Origin: Pinibacter aurantiacus
GTDB lineage: Bacteria > Bacteroidota > Bacteroidia > Chitinophagales > Chitinophagaceae
Direction: 5' to 3'
NCBI RefSeq assembly: GCF_019130065.1
Contig: NZ_JAHSPG010000015.1
Coordinates: 310,001 to 374,000, forward strand
Length of the DNA: 64,000 nt
Shown here piece after piece: positions 19,976 to 30,500 of this stretch (position 1 is its first letter; each line of letters begins with the position of its first letter). The position numbers were made by a program, and so were the translations under genes. The notes under the pieces are model-generated. The model made no database searches, was not told the origin of the DNA, and worked only from the letters and a program-made list of their open reading frames with translations.

Positions 19976-19995
19976 GAAGGTTTCGATTTGAGCGG

Positions 19996-20003
19996 CAAAA
20001 CTA
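19996..20003 (-). promoter_or_regulatory. -7 box for purM
   Basis: Minus-strand TAGTTTTG fits TAnnTTTG, 20 bp before the purM ATG. It lies immediately beyond a repeat arm. Confidence 0.4.
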
Positions 20004-20011
20004 GTTTTTTT

Positions 20012-20205
20012 AGTTGAGAGTTGAGAATGGAGAGTTGAGAATTGAAAGCAGGAATGCAGATTCTCACGATTTTAATGACCTATCATGATAATTAACTCCG
20101 GCGGAAATACCGGAACTGAAAATGGCAGCCTCATCGGCTGCCATTTTCATTAAATATTGTTATTATTTTCCTTCATTCTCCATTCTCAACTCTCCATTCT
20201 CAACT
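20012..20205. repeat. Inverted GTTGAGA arms enclosing a terminator
   Basis: Arms at 20012-20048 and 20175-20205 share the composite unit GAGAGTTGAGAATG in opposite orientation. The ccmF terminator hairpin (20119-20147) sits between them, as does a copy of the GCAGATT..CACGATT element near 20055. The right arm begins 3 bp after the ccmF stop. Confidence 0.85.
20119..20147 (-). terminator. Terminator of ccmE-ccmF
   Basis: A 12-bp perfect stem (AAAATGGCAGCC with GGCTGCCATTTT) and 5-base loop, downstream of ccmF. Confidence 0.8.
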
Positions 20206-20210
20206 ATCGA

Positions 20211-22661
20211 TTACTTCGCCACTTTAAGCCTATTGCTCTGCTTAAGCCTGAATACCATGCTCATTACAAAGCCAATAATCATGATGAGCGTTCCAATCCA
20301 CAGCACGTTGATGTGTGGGAACTCGTACACTTTCAGCGCTACGAACGGCACCATTCGGGTTGATTCTTTTACTTCCAGCTCTATTTTACCACCATCCAGG
20401 ATTCTGCCGAAACCAATTGCAAGGTTTTGCGCAAACACGGTGTCCAGTGTATAATTGGCCTGGTTGTTTTTTACGTAAAACGCAGGACGGGCTTTGTACT
20501 GACGACCATCTTTTGAAAACACGGTAATATCTGCCATCACCGCAGTATCGCTGGAAGTGAATTTGTATTTATCGTTGTTAGGATTAGGAACTACTTTGTT
20601 TACCACAAAGAAACCGTTGGAGTAAAACACCGTGTCACTAACGTTTACAGGATACTTTCTAAACGAGGTTGTATCCTTCTCACTATCCATATCATCTGCA
20701 TAGCTGATGTATGTAAAGATGTCTTTTCCGAAATAGTGTTTTGAATCCGGGTTATTGGAAAATCCTTGCTGTCCCTTTGTATTACGGATCAGGTTTGGAT
20801 AAAGATTGAATTCTTCTTTGCCGTTTTTGTTCTTAAAGTTTACTTTGAAATACATCACAGTTCCGTGGCGGCTTGTAGAATCATTGCTTTCGTAGGTCGC
20901 CATGTATTTGCCCATGTCTGTTGGTAATCCTTTAACCAACGTGAGATTCTCCAAAGATTTTTCTTTCGACTTAGGATCAAATGCCAAATTGATGCCTGTT
21001 GTATTAATGGACAAAACTTTTCTATTGGAAGAAGCGATGATAATACCAACCAGCATCAAGCCGAAACCGATATGGGCAACTGAAGCACCTGCTGCTTTTA
21101 CTTTTCCATGCAAGCCCGTCCAGATGTAACCCATGTTTGCAACTATTGCATATAAAGCCGCGAACAAAGCAACGTGAATGGAACCTAAAAAACCGATACC
21201 TTGTTTGTTGTATTCTATGCCGCTGAAAATGCTGATGCAAAGTGAAAGCACTGCTGCGATCAAGGTAGGAACGGCAATCTTTTTCAGGATCGTACCGCGC
21301 GGAGTGTCTTTGTATTTGAAATATTGGGTAATGGCGGTCAACACCCCAATTACGATGGCAACGAAGACTTGTATTTTGTTAAATGCAAACTCCGGATCCT
21401 CCGGCATTGCAGTTGTTTTGCCGGTAATCTTGTTATAGATCGGGGTGAAGGATGTTTGCCATGTAATTACCAAGGCTGACAAGAACAAAACCAACGCGCC
21501 AATGAACATCCAAAACTCGCGGGAATAGGAACTTTCCTCCTTTACTACATGCGGGATTTTTGTGTAATTCCTCGCCATCAGATAAATCGCCGGCAGGAAG
21601 AATACAGCGATAAACAGCATCAGTTGGAAGTTCATGCCGGAATCTGTGAAAGCGTGTACGGAGCTATCTCCCAATACGCCGCTCCTCGTAAGGAAGGTAG
21701 AGTAAAGAACCAATACGAAACTTAGAATATAAAAAATGTAAGTGGCTCTCAAAGAGTGTCCAGTGGCGTTGAAGATAACGTGGGTGTGCAAACCGGCTAT
21801 CATCACCAACCAAGGTACAAGCGATGCGTTTTCTACCGGGTCCCAAGCCCAAAAGCCGCCGAAAGTAAGTGATTCATATGCCCAAGCGGCACCCATCATA
21901 ATACCGGTTCCCAAAATAGCACCTGAAAACAAACTCCATGGTAATGCAATTTTTGTCCAGCCGCTGTAATCTTTTTTCCAAAGACCCGCGATGACGTAAG
22001 AGAACGGAACGATGGTAGAGGCGAAACCAAGGAACAATATGGGCGGGTGAATGACCATCCAATAGTTTTGCAGCAATTGGTTCAGGCCTTGCCCATCTTT
22101 CATTTGAGGAATGCTCAAATAATCTGCACGCTGGAAGATCGGTGCATCCTGGAAATGCTGGCGAACAAGCAGGAACGGGTTGCTCCCGATTTTAGTGTCT
22201 CCCAAATAAAGACCTATTATCATTGTAGCAAGGCAAACCTGCGCAAAACTGATCACCGTCATTACCGGGGCTTCCCATTTACCACCTTTGGAAATAAGTA
22301 TCAATCCGATTATGGAATGCCAAATGGCCCACAGAAGGAAGCTTCCCTCCTGTCCTTCCCAGATACAACTTAGAAGATAGTTGACACTCAGTGAAGTGCT
22401 ACTATGGTTCCATGCGTAGAAATATTCAAATGAGTGGGAGGAAACGATATAATATATAATAGCGAAGGTTCCGAATACAGAACCGGCTTCAATGAAAAAG
22501 CTAATGCGTGCGAGCTTGCGCCAGCTGTTGTGTTCTTCGGGCACGAGTGCATTAGCGGCTTTTATGTATGCAATTGCAGCAACCAACGAAGCGACCAAGG
22601 AAAGCACAACAAAAAAGTGCCCAAGCTGACCGGGCAACAGGTTTTCACCAATGTATTGCAT
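20211..22661 (-). CDS. ccmF: Cytochrome c maturation protein CcmF (haem lyase subunit)
   Basis: 816 residues with about 15 transmembrane segments. CcmF belongs to the haem-handling superfamily with CcmC and CcsA and ligates haem to apocytochrome c on the periplasmic side. The WWD signature is visible as FGGFWAWDPVENASLVPWL (about 267-285), with WMVIHPPILFLGF (about 201-213) just before. A large soluble domain (about 560-770) precedes the last membrane helix. It follows ccmE by 11 bp. The other Ccm subunits are not in the window. Confidence 0.93.
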   Translation of the reverse strand: MQYIGENLLPGQLGHFFVVLSLVASLVAAIAYIKAANALVPEEHNSWRKLARISFFIEAGSVFGTFAIIYYIVSSHSFEYFYAWNHSSTSLSVNYLLSCIWEGQEGSFLLWAIWHSIIGLILISKGGKWEAPVMTVISFAQVCLATMIIGLYLGDTKIGSNPFLLVRQHFQDAPIFQRADYLSIPQMKDGQGLNQLLQNYWMVIHPPILFLGFASTIVPFSYVIAGLWKKDYSGWTKIALPWSLFSGAILGTGIMMGAAWAYESLTFGGFWAWDPVENASLVPWLVMIAGLHTHVIFNATGHSLRATYIFYILSFVLVLYSTFLTRSGVLGDSSVHAFTDSGMNFQLMLFIAVFFLPAIYLMARNYTKIPHVVKEESSYSREFWMFIGALVLFLSALVITWQTSFTPIYNKITGKTTAMPEDPEFAFNKIQVFVAIVIGVLTAITQYFKYKDTPRGTILKKIAVPTLIAAVLSLCISIFSGIEYNKQGIGFLGSIHVALFAALYAIVANMGYIWTGLHGKVKAAGASVAHIGFGLMLVGIIIASSNRKVLSINTTGINLAFDPKSKEKSLENLTLVKGLPTDMGKYMATYESNDSTSRHGTVMYFKVNFKNKNGKEEFNLYPNLIRNTKGQQGFSNNPDSKHYFGKDIFTYISYADDMDSEKDTTSFRKYPVNVSDTVFYSNGFFVVNKVVPNPNNDKYKFTSSDTAVMADITVFSKDGRQYKARPAFYVKNNQANYTLDTVFAQNLAIGFGRILDGGKIELEVKESTRMVPFVALKVYEFPHINVLWIGTLIMIIGFVMSMVFRLKQSNRLKVAK

Positions 22662-22672
22662 GTAATTGCGGA

Positions 22673-23077
22673 TTAATTAGATGTAAGATTTTTCTTCGCG
22701 GCGTTAGGATCGTCTTTATATTTCGATGGACACTTCATTACAATTTCATTGCATTCAAACTGTCCGTTTTGCATTTTACCTTTCAAAACCAATCGCTCGC
22801 TTTTCTCAAAGTCAGTTGGTTTGGAGTTATGATAAACTACCCTGGCGCTTCCACCTAACGAATCCAGTACGGTAAAAGTCATGTAGTTAGGGTTCTTAAC
22901 AGGGTCGTATTGTACCGGCTGTTTCAAATCCAATTTTGCTATAAGATGTACGAACTTGCCTTCCTTTTGATTAGCTGATGCGATAGTGTCATAAGTCGTC
23001 AAATCTCCCATGTAACTAACCAAAACAGCGATTGCTACGGCAATTAGAATGAGGATGATAATGTGAGTTTTTTTCAT
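22673..23077 (-). CDS. ccmE: Cytochrome c maturation haem chaperone CcmE, Cys variant
   Basis: 134 residues from ATG 23077 (MKKTHIIILILIAVAIAVLV); the frame extends upstream to 23098 without support. An N-terminal membrane anchor (5-22) leads into an OB-fold domain (about 38-115). Classical CcmE attaches haem through His in HxxxY. Here the matching site reads CPSKY (C116-x3-Y120), the Cys-type found in some non-proteobacterial CcmE proteins. It is first in the ccmE-ccmF operon. Confidence 0.9.
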   Translation of the reverse strand: MKKTHIIILILIAVAIAVLVSYMGDLTTYDTIASANQKEGKFVHLIAKLDLKQPVQYDPVKNPNYMTFTVLDSLGGSARVVYHNSKPTDFEKSERLVLKGKMQNGQFECNEIVMKCPSKYKDDPNAAKKNLTSN

Positions 23078-23420
23078 GAGCGCCAATTTCGTCCGCAAAA
23101 TTAGTTCAAAAAGCCATGTGTTAACTATTAGTTTGAAAGTTGATACATTTTTTAACGATTTTCCGTTAGAGAGATGGGTGTCAACATTTTTTACCTCTGT
23201 AAATAACTAAGTAATCAACAAGCAACGGATGATAAATGTTAAAATATAAACTAATCTAAATCACTGTATAGAAATTAAAAATATTTTGATTTTCATTATA
23301 AGAGGTTGACTATTAATAGTATTAGGTTTGATGGTTGCACACTAATGTGTGGGAAATACGATTTATTCATTTTGGCGCTTAGTAAGACTACTGTAACTTG
23401 CGCAGCATTTCAGTAAAATC
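23078..23420. other. AT-rich divergent promoter region
   Basis: 343 bp between ccmE (minus) and the ureohydrolase gene (plus), with no coding frame. Minus-strand TAATTTTG at 23096-23103 is a plausible ccmE -7 box. A plus-strand TAGGTTTG at 23323-23330 is a possible -7 box about 90 bp before the ureohydrolase start, but without a spaced -33 box. Confidence 0.45.
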
Positions 23421-24461
23421 ATGACAGACCTTTCAAACTTTGATCCCAACAGTCCGGGTAATCCCAACAACAATATTTTCGGACTTCCTTTTTCGGAGGA
23501 CGATGCCCAACTTGTGATCCTGCCAATTCCGTGGGAAGTAACGGTAAGTTGCGCGGCCGGCACGGCAAGATCATCTGAACATGTTTTTAAGGCAAGCCTG
23601 CAGGTGGACCTTTTTGATGCTGATTACAAGGACATGTGGAAGAAAGGGATTTACATGCGCCCGATGGACAAAAAGATCCTTATTAAAAGTGACTACCTGA
23701 GAAAAGAGGCGGAGCTGTACATTGATTATATCACCAAGGGGGGAATTGTGGAGAAGAATAGCTTCATGTGCAAATCACTTAAGGATATTAATGAGGGCGG
23801 TATTTTTCTGAACGACTGGGTTTATCAGCACACAAAACAATTACTGGACAAAAATAAACTCGTCGGCCTGCTGGGTGGCGACCATAGCACTCCTTTCGGT
23901 TTTTTCAAGGCCATTGCAGAGAAATATGGCGATTTCGGAATGCTGCAAATTGATGCGCATTGCGACCTGCGTAAATCTTATGAAGGTTTTAAATACTCTC
24001 ACGCCAGCGTAATGTATAATGCGTTGACTGAAATTCCTGAAATAACAAAACTGGTTCAGCTGGGCGTTAGAGATTTTTGCGATGAAGAGTGGGATTACGT
24101 TTGCAACAGCAATTATCGTATTGTTACTTATTTAGACAAGGATATTAAAGAGCGTTTATACGAGGGCCAAACATGGAAACATATTGTTGACGAATTGGTC
24201 CATCATTTACCTCAGCAAGTTTTCATTAGCTTTGACATTGACGGTCTTGATCCAAAACTTTGTCCAAATACCGGCACTCCGGTCCAGGGCGGTTTTGAGA
24301 CGGAGCAAATATTTTACCTGATCAAGAAGATCAGCCAAAGCGGACGCAAAATCATCGGCTTCGACCTCAACGAAATAGGTGTTGGTGAATACGAATGGGA
24401 TTCGAATGTTGGGGCACGTGTTCTGTACAAGCTTTGCAATGTTTTGCTGGCAAGCAACTAG
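23421..24461 (+). CDS. Ureohydrolase (agmatinase/arginase/formimidoylglutamase family)
   Basis: 346 residues. Binuclear manganese enzyme family that releases urea or formamide from guanidino compounds. All metal-binding motifs are present: GGDHS (152-156, H155), DAHCD (178-182) and SFDIDGLDP (270-278, D272/D274). An N-terminal extension of about 100 residues is longer than in typical agmatinase. Substrate cannot be assigned; agmatine is the commonest choice for Bacteroidota members of this length. The stop is followed by a GCGTTA-type repeat arm. Confidence 0.88.
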   Translation: MTDLSNFDPNSPGNPNNNIFGLPFSEDDAQLVILPIPWEVTVSCAAGTARSSEHVFKASLQVDLFDADYKDMWKKGIYMRPMDKKILIKSDYLRKEAELYIDYITKGGIVEKNSFMCKSLKDINEGGIFLNDWVYQHTKQLLDKNKLVGLLGGDHSTPFGFFKAIAEKYGDFGMLQIDAHCDLRKSYEGFKYSHASVMYNALTEIPEITKLVQLGVRDFCDEEWDYVCNSNYRIVTYLDKDIKERLYEGQTWKHIVDELVHHLPQQVFISFDIDGLDPKLCPNTGTPVQGGFETEQIFYLIKKISQSGRKIIGFDLNEIGVGEYEWDSNVGARVLYKLCNVLLASN

Positions 24462-24472
24462 CGTGAACAGCA

Positions 24473-24505
24473 GGCATTAGGCGTTAAGCATTTAGCGTTC
24501 GGCAA
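24473..24505. repeat. Single GCGTTAAG arm
   Basis: CAGGCATTAGGCGTTAAGC and a degenerate following unit, related to the inverted pair at 5650-5701. It lies 10 bp after the ureohydrolase stop. Confidence 0.5.
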
Positions 24506-24532
24506 TACGTACAAAGCATTAAACTTTTTTCA

Positions 24533-25111
24533 ATGTCCATAGATACACAAGATAGTCGCAACGAAGTTTTTCCTTACGTTGTAATTTTAAAAAGCGACAA
24601 CGCCCGTTTAGCCAATCTTACAGGATTGTTTGTCAGCCTGATTTCTATCTTCTTCTTTGTTCTTAGTTATTTTATCGTTGCTGACAGAAACATTGCCTGG
24701 CTCATTGGTGCAGCGGCTGTGGCATCTGTAATTGTGTGGAACCTGATACAGCAGAAAAGAAAGAAAAAAGCATGGTATAAACCCGGTTTTATTCTGGCCG
24801 CTATTACATGGGTCAGTATGCCCTACCTGCATTGGATGGCTATTTTGTTGGTGGTGATGTTCTTTCTGGAACACCAGGCCAAAAGGCCTCAGGAAATAGG
24901 TTTCAGTGAAGATAAAATTGTTGTAAACTCACTATTCAATAAAATCTATTACTGGCAAGACCTTAGCAATGTTATTTTAAAGGACAACCTTCTTACACTC
25001 GATTTTCATAACAATCATTTCATTCAAAGGGAAGTGCTCGACGACGACGATCCGGATGCAGACGAAGACGAGTTTAATGAGTTTTGCAGGGTGCAGTTAG
25101 CGCGGTCGAGA

Positions 25112-25114
<3 letters not shown>
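24533..25114 (+). CDS. Membrane protein of unknown function, paralogue A
   Basis: 193 residues. Three to four membrane helices (about 27-50, 54-70, 84-110) followed by a cytoplasmic beta-rich tail containing IGFSEDKIVVNSLFNKIYYW and an Asp-rich patch (VLDDDDPDADEDEF). The tail looks like a PH-like/bPH sandwich. The next gene has the same layout and similar C-terminal spacing, so the two appear to be diverged tandem duplicates. Function unknown. The TAG stop begins a GTTGAGA repeat. Confidence 0.65.
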
Positions 25115-25267
<153 letters not shown>

Positions 25268-25341
25268 ATAACTAAACACTAACACGGGAAGGTTTTATGG
25301 AATTTTAGCAAAAGCGTATCTTAATAGGAAACTACCCTCTT

Positions 25342-25953
25342 ATGAACGCTCTTGCTATTGATATCATTCATCCGGAGTTCGAAACGCTCAAAAAAACAGG
25401 CCGCGGATTTCATCTTTTTGCGGCTTTGCTCATTATTATAAATGCGGTAACGCTCTATAACAAATTAGGGGGAAACGCCATTTTTCTCTGGTGCCAGATC
25501 ATTATTGCCGCCGATATTTTATTGCTTTTATTCACTTGTCGCAATCTTGCGCAGGACCTTCCAAAAATCAATCTCATTTTTCGCATCATTGAGTGCGTTG
25601 TCTTCATTGGGGTGGCTACTCTTTTGCTGCTGGATGGCAAATGGTTTTTAGGCGCGTCCTCACTTGCCATTGGAATCGCATACTGCTATATTTCTTATTG
25701 TGAGAAAAAAGCGGCTGAAACTGAGCGTCTTGCGTTTCATCACTCAGGTGTTGCCATTTCCGGTATTCCCGAAGGAAAATTCTTTTTATGGTCGCAAATA
25801 GACCGCATAAATGCACGATACGACAGCATTTCAATAGAAACCTCGTTTAACAAAACCCTTGTATTTTCGTTAAGACACAAACTAGAATTCGAAGAACTGG
25901 AACAAATTCACGAATTTTGCCGCTATTATTTAGGTCAACAGGTCAACAGCTGA
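25342..25953 (+). CDS. Membrane protein of unknown function, paralogue B
   Basis: 203 residues. Membrane helices at about 24-43, 47-65, 78-95 and 100-117, then a cytoplasmic domain with SGVAISGIPEGKFFLWSQID, EFEELEQIHEFCRYYLGQQ and similar. It parallels the preceding gene (helices, then a W-Q-x-[IL] strand, then an EF-x-EFCR-like helix), so I regard them as paralogues. It ends 54 bp before the radical SAM start and could be co-transcribed with it. Confidence 0.65.
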   Translation: MNALAIDIIHPEFETLKKTGRGFHLFAALLIIINAVTLYNKLGGNAIFLWCQIIIAADILLLLFTCRNLAQDLPKINLIFRIIECVVFIGVATLLLLDGKWFLGASSLAIGIAYCYISYCEKKAAETERLAFHHSGVAISGIPEGKFFLWSQIDRINARYDSISIETSFNKTLVFSLRHKLEFEELEQIHEFCRYYLGQQVNS

Positions 25954-26007
25954 TAATTGGTGTCAACCAATCAGTTAGCGGTTGACATTAATTATTTAAA
26001 ACAGATT

Positions 26008-27309
26008 ATGTCGCAGTTGCAATCGTCGCCTTACATTTTATACAGTGATGGAAAGGGAAATATTTTTGAAGACACTTCTTTGTACGTTGTAGGAAGAAGC
26101 GGTTGGGATGCATTTCCTGTTCCAGTGGAAGAGTGGATCGAATTACCTGAAGGTGGAAATTTATATGAACTTCCAGGTCGTCGTGGTATTGGTATAGATG
26201 TAAAAACGGGGGAAATGCGCCTTTGCGAAAAAGGTTGGGCTGTGGCAGCGTTCATTCCGCCTGCACATACAGGTTTGTATATTGCGGCGTATGAAACCAT
26301 GCCGGATGCGCCGACGCTTCCACTGTTTTGCTATACAGCTGCGGGTTGGCACAACGAAAAATTCTACGTTCCTGCAGTAAGAATTGAAAGAGATATTCGC
26401 CAGGAATGTGCGGGTTATGACCAGGAAAAAATAGAGCATGGCGTGGAGCATATTATGAAGGCTTATCCGCACAACAGACTGATCAAACATCTTGCGGAAA
26501 ATTGCTGTCAAACTTATCATTGCCCAGCCGCCAGGAATTTCTTCCTGAGCAGATGGGAATGCCCGGTGCCTTCCTCTCCTGCTTGTAATGCGAATTGTAT
26601 TGGTTGTATCTCTTTCCAACCGGAAGATGAAACGATCGTTTCTACTCAGGACCGATTGACGTTTAAACCAACGGCTCAAGAAATAGTAGAGTTTACTGTT
26701 CCGCATTTACAAACGGCGCCTTACCCATTGATAAGCTTTGGACAAGGCTGCGAAGGCGAGCCTTTGCTGATGTGGGAAACGATTCGCGAAGCAATTATTG
26801 AAATCAGAAAGCACACTGATCGCGGCAGCATCAACATCAATACAAACGGTTCAAAACCGAATGCAGTTAGGGCCTTGTGTGAGGCTGGTTTGAATAGCAT
26901 TCGTGTAAGTACGAATTCTGCAAGGGAACATATCTACACACCATACTACCGCCCTAACAATTACAAGTTTGAGGATATTATTGAGAGCCTGAAGGTAGTA
27001 CGCGGCTTTGGTGGCTGGACATCTATCAATTACTTCGTTTTCCCTGGTATGACAGACAGTGTTGAAGAATATGAAGCGCTTCGCAAACTGATCATTGATA
27101 CTGATCTCAGCATGATCCAGTGGCGCAATTTCAACATTGATCCAGACTGGTACATGGGCAAGATCGGTGTTCACGAAACAGGAGAAATATTGGGCGTAAA
27201 ACAATTAATGGAACTTATTCACGAAGAATTTCCTAAAGTAAAATTCGGATACTTTAATCCGTCGATGGAAAGGATTAAGGGAAATTATGAAGCAGATTTC
27301 GCGCACTAG
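26008..27309 (+). CDS. Radical SAM protein with Cys-rich insert
   Basis: 433 residues from ATG 26008 (MSQLQSSPYILYSDGKGNIF); the frame opens earlier with a TTG but has no ATG there. The radical SAM cluster motif is C193-x3-C197-x2-C200 (CNANCIGC). Before it lies an unusual N-terminal domain of about 190 residues with extra cysteines at C166, C167, C172 and C185, which could hold a second iron-sulfur cluster. SFGQGCEGEPLL is the downstream GxGEP-type SAM motif, and ININTNGS follows. Substrate unknown; not MoaA, LipA or an obvious maturase of a neighbour. Confidence 0.85.
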   Translation: MSQLQSSPYILYSDGKGNIFEDTSLYVVGRSGWDAFPVPVEEWIELPEGGNLYELPGRRGIGIDVKTGEMRLCEKGWAVAAFIPPAHTGLYIAAYETMPDAPTLPLFCYTAAGWHNEKFYVPAVRIERDIRQECAGYDQEKIEHGVEHIMKAYPHNRLIKHLAENCCQTYHCPAARNFFLSRWECPVPSSPACNANCIGCISFQPEDETIVSTQDRLTFKPTAQEIVEFTVPHLQTAPYPLISFGQGCEGEPLLMWETIREAIIEIRKHTDRGSININTNGSKPNAVRALCEAGLNSIRVSTNSAREHIYTPYYRPNNYKFEDIIESLKVVRGFGGWTSINYFVFPGMTDSVEEYEALRKLIIDTDLSMIQWRNFNIDPDWYMGKIGVHETGEILGVKQLMELIHEEFPKVKFGYFNPSMERIKGNYEADFAH

Positions 27310-27502
27310 CAATAACTGAATAACTGAGTGTTCAAAGTTAGGCAGTGTTTTGAACATTCGAGCATTCAATTATTCAATTATCAAGAGAGCCAGATCGATG
27401 TTATCGATCTGGCTTTTTTATTTAATTCTATCGGTTGAAGAGAATCAGGTTCGTTGACCTTCACCCCCTTCAGTTATTCAGTCATTCAGTTATTCAGTTA
27501 TT
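27310..27502. repeat. Inverted AATAACTG arms enclosing a terminator
   Basis: The left arm (27310-27328, CAATAACTGAATAACTGAG) starts at the radical SAM stop codon. The right arm (27471-27502) is four inverted units. Between them, GTGTTCAAAG/TTTTGAACA and TCAATTATTCAATTA add minor copies, and the terminator 27388-27414 lies inside. Confidence 0.8.
27388..27414 (+). terminator. Terminator of the radical SAM gene
   Basis: A 12-bp perfect stem (AGCCAGATCGAT and complement), GTT loop, then TTTTTTA. Confidence 0.9.
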
Positions 27503-27504
27503 AA

Positions 27505-27531
27505 AAAAGCCCGCATTGCTGCAGGCTTTTT
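27505..27531 (-). terminator. Terminator of the S74 fibre gene
   Basis: AAAAAGCC with GGCTTTTT plus an inner CGCA/TGCA extension with one mismatch, 24 bp past the stop of the minus-strand gene at 27556. Confidence 0.7.
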
Positions 27532-27555
27532 CACAATCTAATCCGTATCAGAGTC

Positions 27556-30500
27556 TTATTTTACTTTTGCTTTGAGTTCGTTTACTTCTTTCAACAATTG
27601 TTCAAGTAGTTTTTGTTGGTCGTCTACTCTTTTAGTCAACTCTTCATTTTCTTTTTTCAATTCCTGGATTGCTACCAAAGCAACACCTGATGGATCCAGT
27701 GAACTGATGTGTTTATCATCTGTACCTAAGCTGAACGCAGCAAAGAAATCCTGCGCCATTGGTCCGATGTGGTATTCATTGGTTCCTTTGTATTTCCATT
27801 TTGTTACATCAAGAGCCATGATCTTAGCAAGTACGTCGGCACCGCTTACTTTAGAAAAGCTTTCTTTTAGGTTTTTGTCAGAAGCGTTGGTCCACACACC
27901 ACCTGTTGTCAGGTAAGCACCGTTACCGTTTCCTCCACCTGTACCTACTACAAGCGCTCTGTTTGCGTTATAAGCACCACTGTTCATAAGAACAGCGGTT
28001 GTTCCGCTTCCAATCACTACAGTGTTGTCGTTAGATACGGAAGCATTCGCACCGATGGCGGTAGAATTCGCGTTACTAGCAGAAGATCCATAACCTATGC
28101 TAGTAGACAGATAACCCGTTGCAGCACTCTGAGAGCCAAATGTACTTGCACTTTGAGCAGATGCATTTGAATTGAAACCAAACGCATTGGAATTAAATCC
28201 GTTTGCTTTTGCAGATGAACCTACCGCTGAACCATTCTGTCCGCCGGCAACTGAATTACTACCAATTGCAGCTGTGTTCTGGGCAGTGGTGGATGCACTG
28301 TAACCAACTGCTACACCAGACTGGGCACTTACAGCTGATCTACCCACGCTAACGGATTGGAAGTTGGTTGTACTGCCGGTACCGATTGAAACGCCTTCAT
28401 TACCGCTTGCTGTCGCATTTGAACCAATTGCAATAGCTTCCTGGGCGGCATTTGCATTGTAACCCACCGCAGTGGCATTGCCGGATGTAGCAGCCTTTCC
28501 ACCTACCGAAGTAGCACCTGGGTTCCAAGCTATCGAGCTTGCTCCGATGGCTACACTATAAGTGTTGCTCCATTTTGCCGCAACGGCATTGTTTCCAAAT
28601 TCTACTGCGTAACCATTCGCACTATTTCCAATATATCCAGCCTCAGTGTTATTCATTTTAAACATTAATGGAACGTCGTCAGTGGTACCCACAAAATTTG
28701 TACCCGCAGATGTTCCTGAATTACCAGTTAATTTCCAGTCAGTAGATGTACCTGTTGAGAAATTACTCATTGCAACTTTTTTCACAATACCATTAGTAAT
28801 GGTCAAAACGCTATCGCTGGTTGTGGTTGTACCCACCTGAACTCCATACAATGCCAGGGGATTTGTTGCAACAACTGTAAGTTTATTACCAGCGGCTGTT
28901 GTACCAATTCCAAAATTTCCCGTTTTTGTTAAACGCATCCACTCTGAGTTATTGGCAATGAATGGCAAATCGAAGTTTGAAGTAGTACCCAAATTTGTTG
29001 TCGCTGTAACTGCGTCTCCATTATATGACCAGCCAGATAATCTGTTTATGCTTAATCTTCTTACAACACCTGTAGTTGGATCGATACTAAGCAAACTATC
29101 TGTCATCGTACCGCTTTGAACACCTGTCAATGCCAGTGGATTAGATGCTGCAGAAACTTGCAGTTTGTAGCCGGGAGTTGTTGTACCAATACCGAAATTT
29201 CCCGTTTTTGTCAAACGCATCCATTCTGCGTTATTAGCAATGAATGGCAAATCGAAGTTTGAAGTGGTACCAAAATTAGTATTAGCAGTAACCGCATCCC
29301 CTCCGTATGACCAATCCTGAAGCCTGCTCATGGCCATTCTTTTTACAACACCTGTTGTTGGATCTATAGTGAGGATACTATCTGTCAATAAAGCACTTTG
29401 AACACCCGATAGTGCCAAAGGATTAGATGCTGCTGTAACTTGCAATTTGTATGCAGGAGTTGTGGTACCAATACCCAAATTTCCTGCTTTTGTTAAGCGC
29501 ATCGACTCTGTATTGTTTGTAATGAACGGAAGATCAAAGTTTGTTGTGGTACCCAGGTTAGTATTAGCAGCAACTGCATCACCACCATATGACCAGCCTT
29601 GAAATCTTGCAACGCTTAATCTTCTCACAACACCAGTTGTTGGATCTATACTAAGCACACTGTCCGTTATCACGCCATTCTGCACACCTGTTAAGGTTAA
29701 CGGATTTGAACTGGAAGAAATGCTCAATGTATTTGCAATAGAGGTAGTACCCATTGTGATTCTGCCGCTGTTTGCAATACGCATTCTTTCCGTATTGTTT
29801 GTAATAAAAGGTAAATCAAAGTTTGAAGTTGTACCCAGCGTTGTTGTTGCAGCAACAGCATCGCCATTGTATGACCAACCGGTAAATCTGCTCACGCTTA
29901 GTCTCCTTACTACACCGGTAGTTGGATCGATGCTGAGCAAACTATCTGTGATCACACCATTCTGTACACCTGTTAAAGCCAGCGGGTTAGAGGCCGCAGA
30001 AACATGCAAAGTGTTTGTTGGAGTAGTTGTTCCTATTCCTACAAAACCTGCATTTGTGATGCGCATTCTCTCAATATTGTTCGTGATGAACGGAAGGTTA
30101 TTGTTAGAAATTGTACCAAACTTTTTGTCAGTAGCAACGGTGTTGCCGTCTATGAGCCAAGCATAACCGCCAGCGTTGAACCAAACTGGTGGAAGTCCGG
30201 CGCCTGCAGATACCAGGAAGTATCCGGCTGTTCCGGGATCATTGTTAGGCATTAATGCTCCTGAGAACTTTACGGCACCAGTTACGTCCAGTTTTTGTGT
30301 TGGCGCAGTATTACCAATACCTACGTTACCTGCATTGGATATACGTAGCCTTTCAAAGTTGTTGGTTCTGAAAGCCAGATCCACGTTGTCTGCTGTTCCT
30401 ACAAAATCTGTAGAAATATTGGTTCCTGTATTGCCTTTCAACTGCCAGCCGCTAACTGCGCTGCTGCCGTTTCCGAAAGCAAACCATTTTGGACTTGCAG

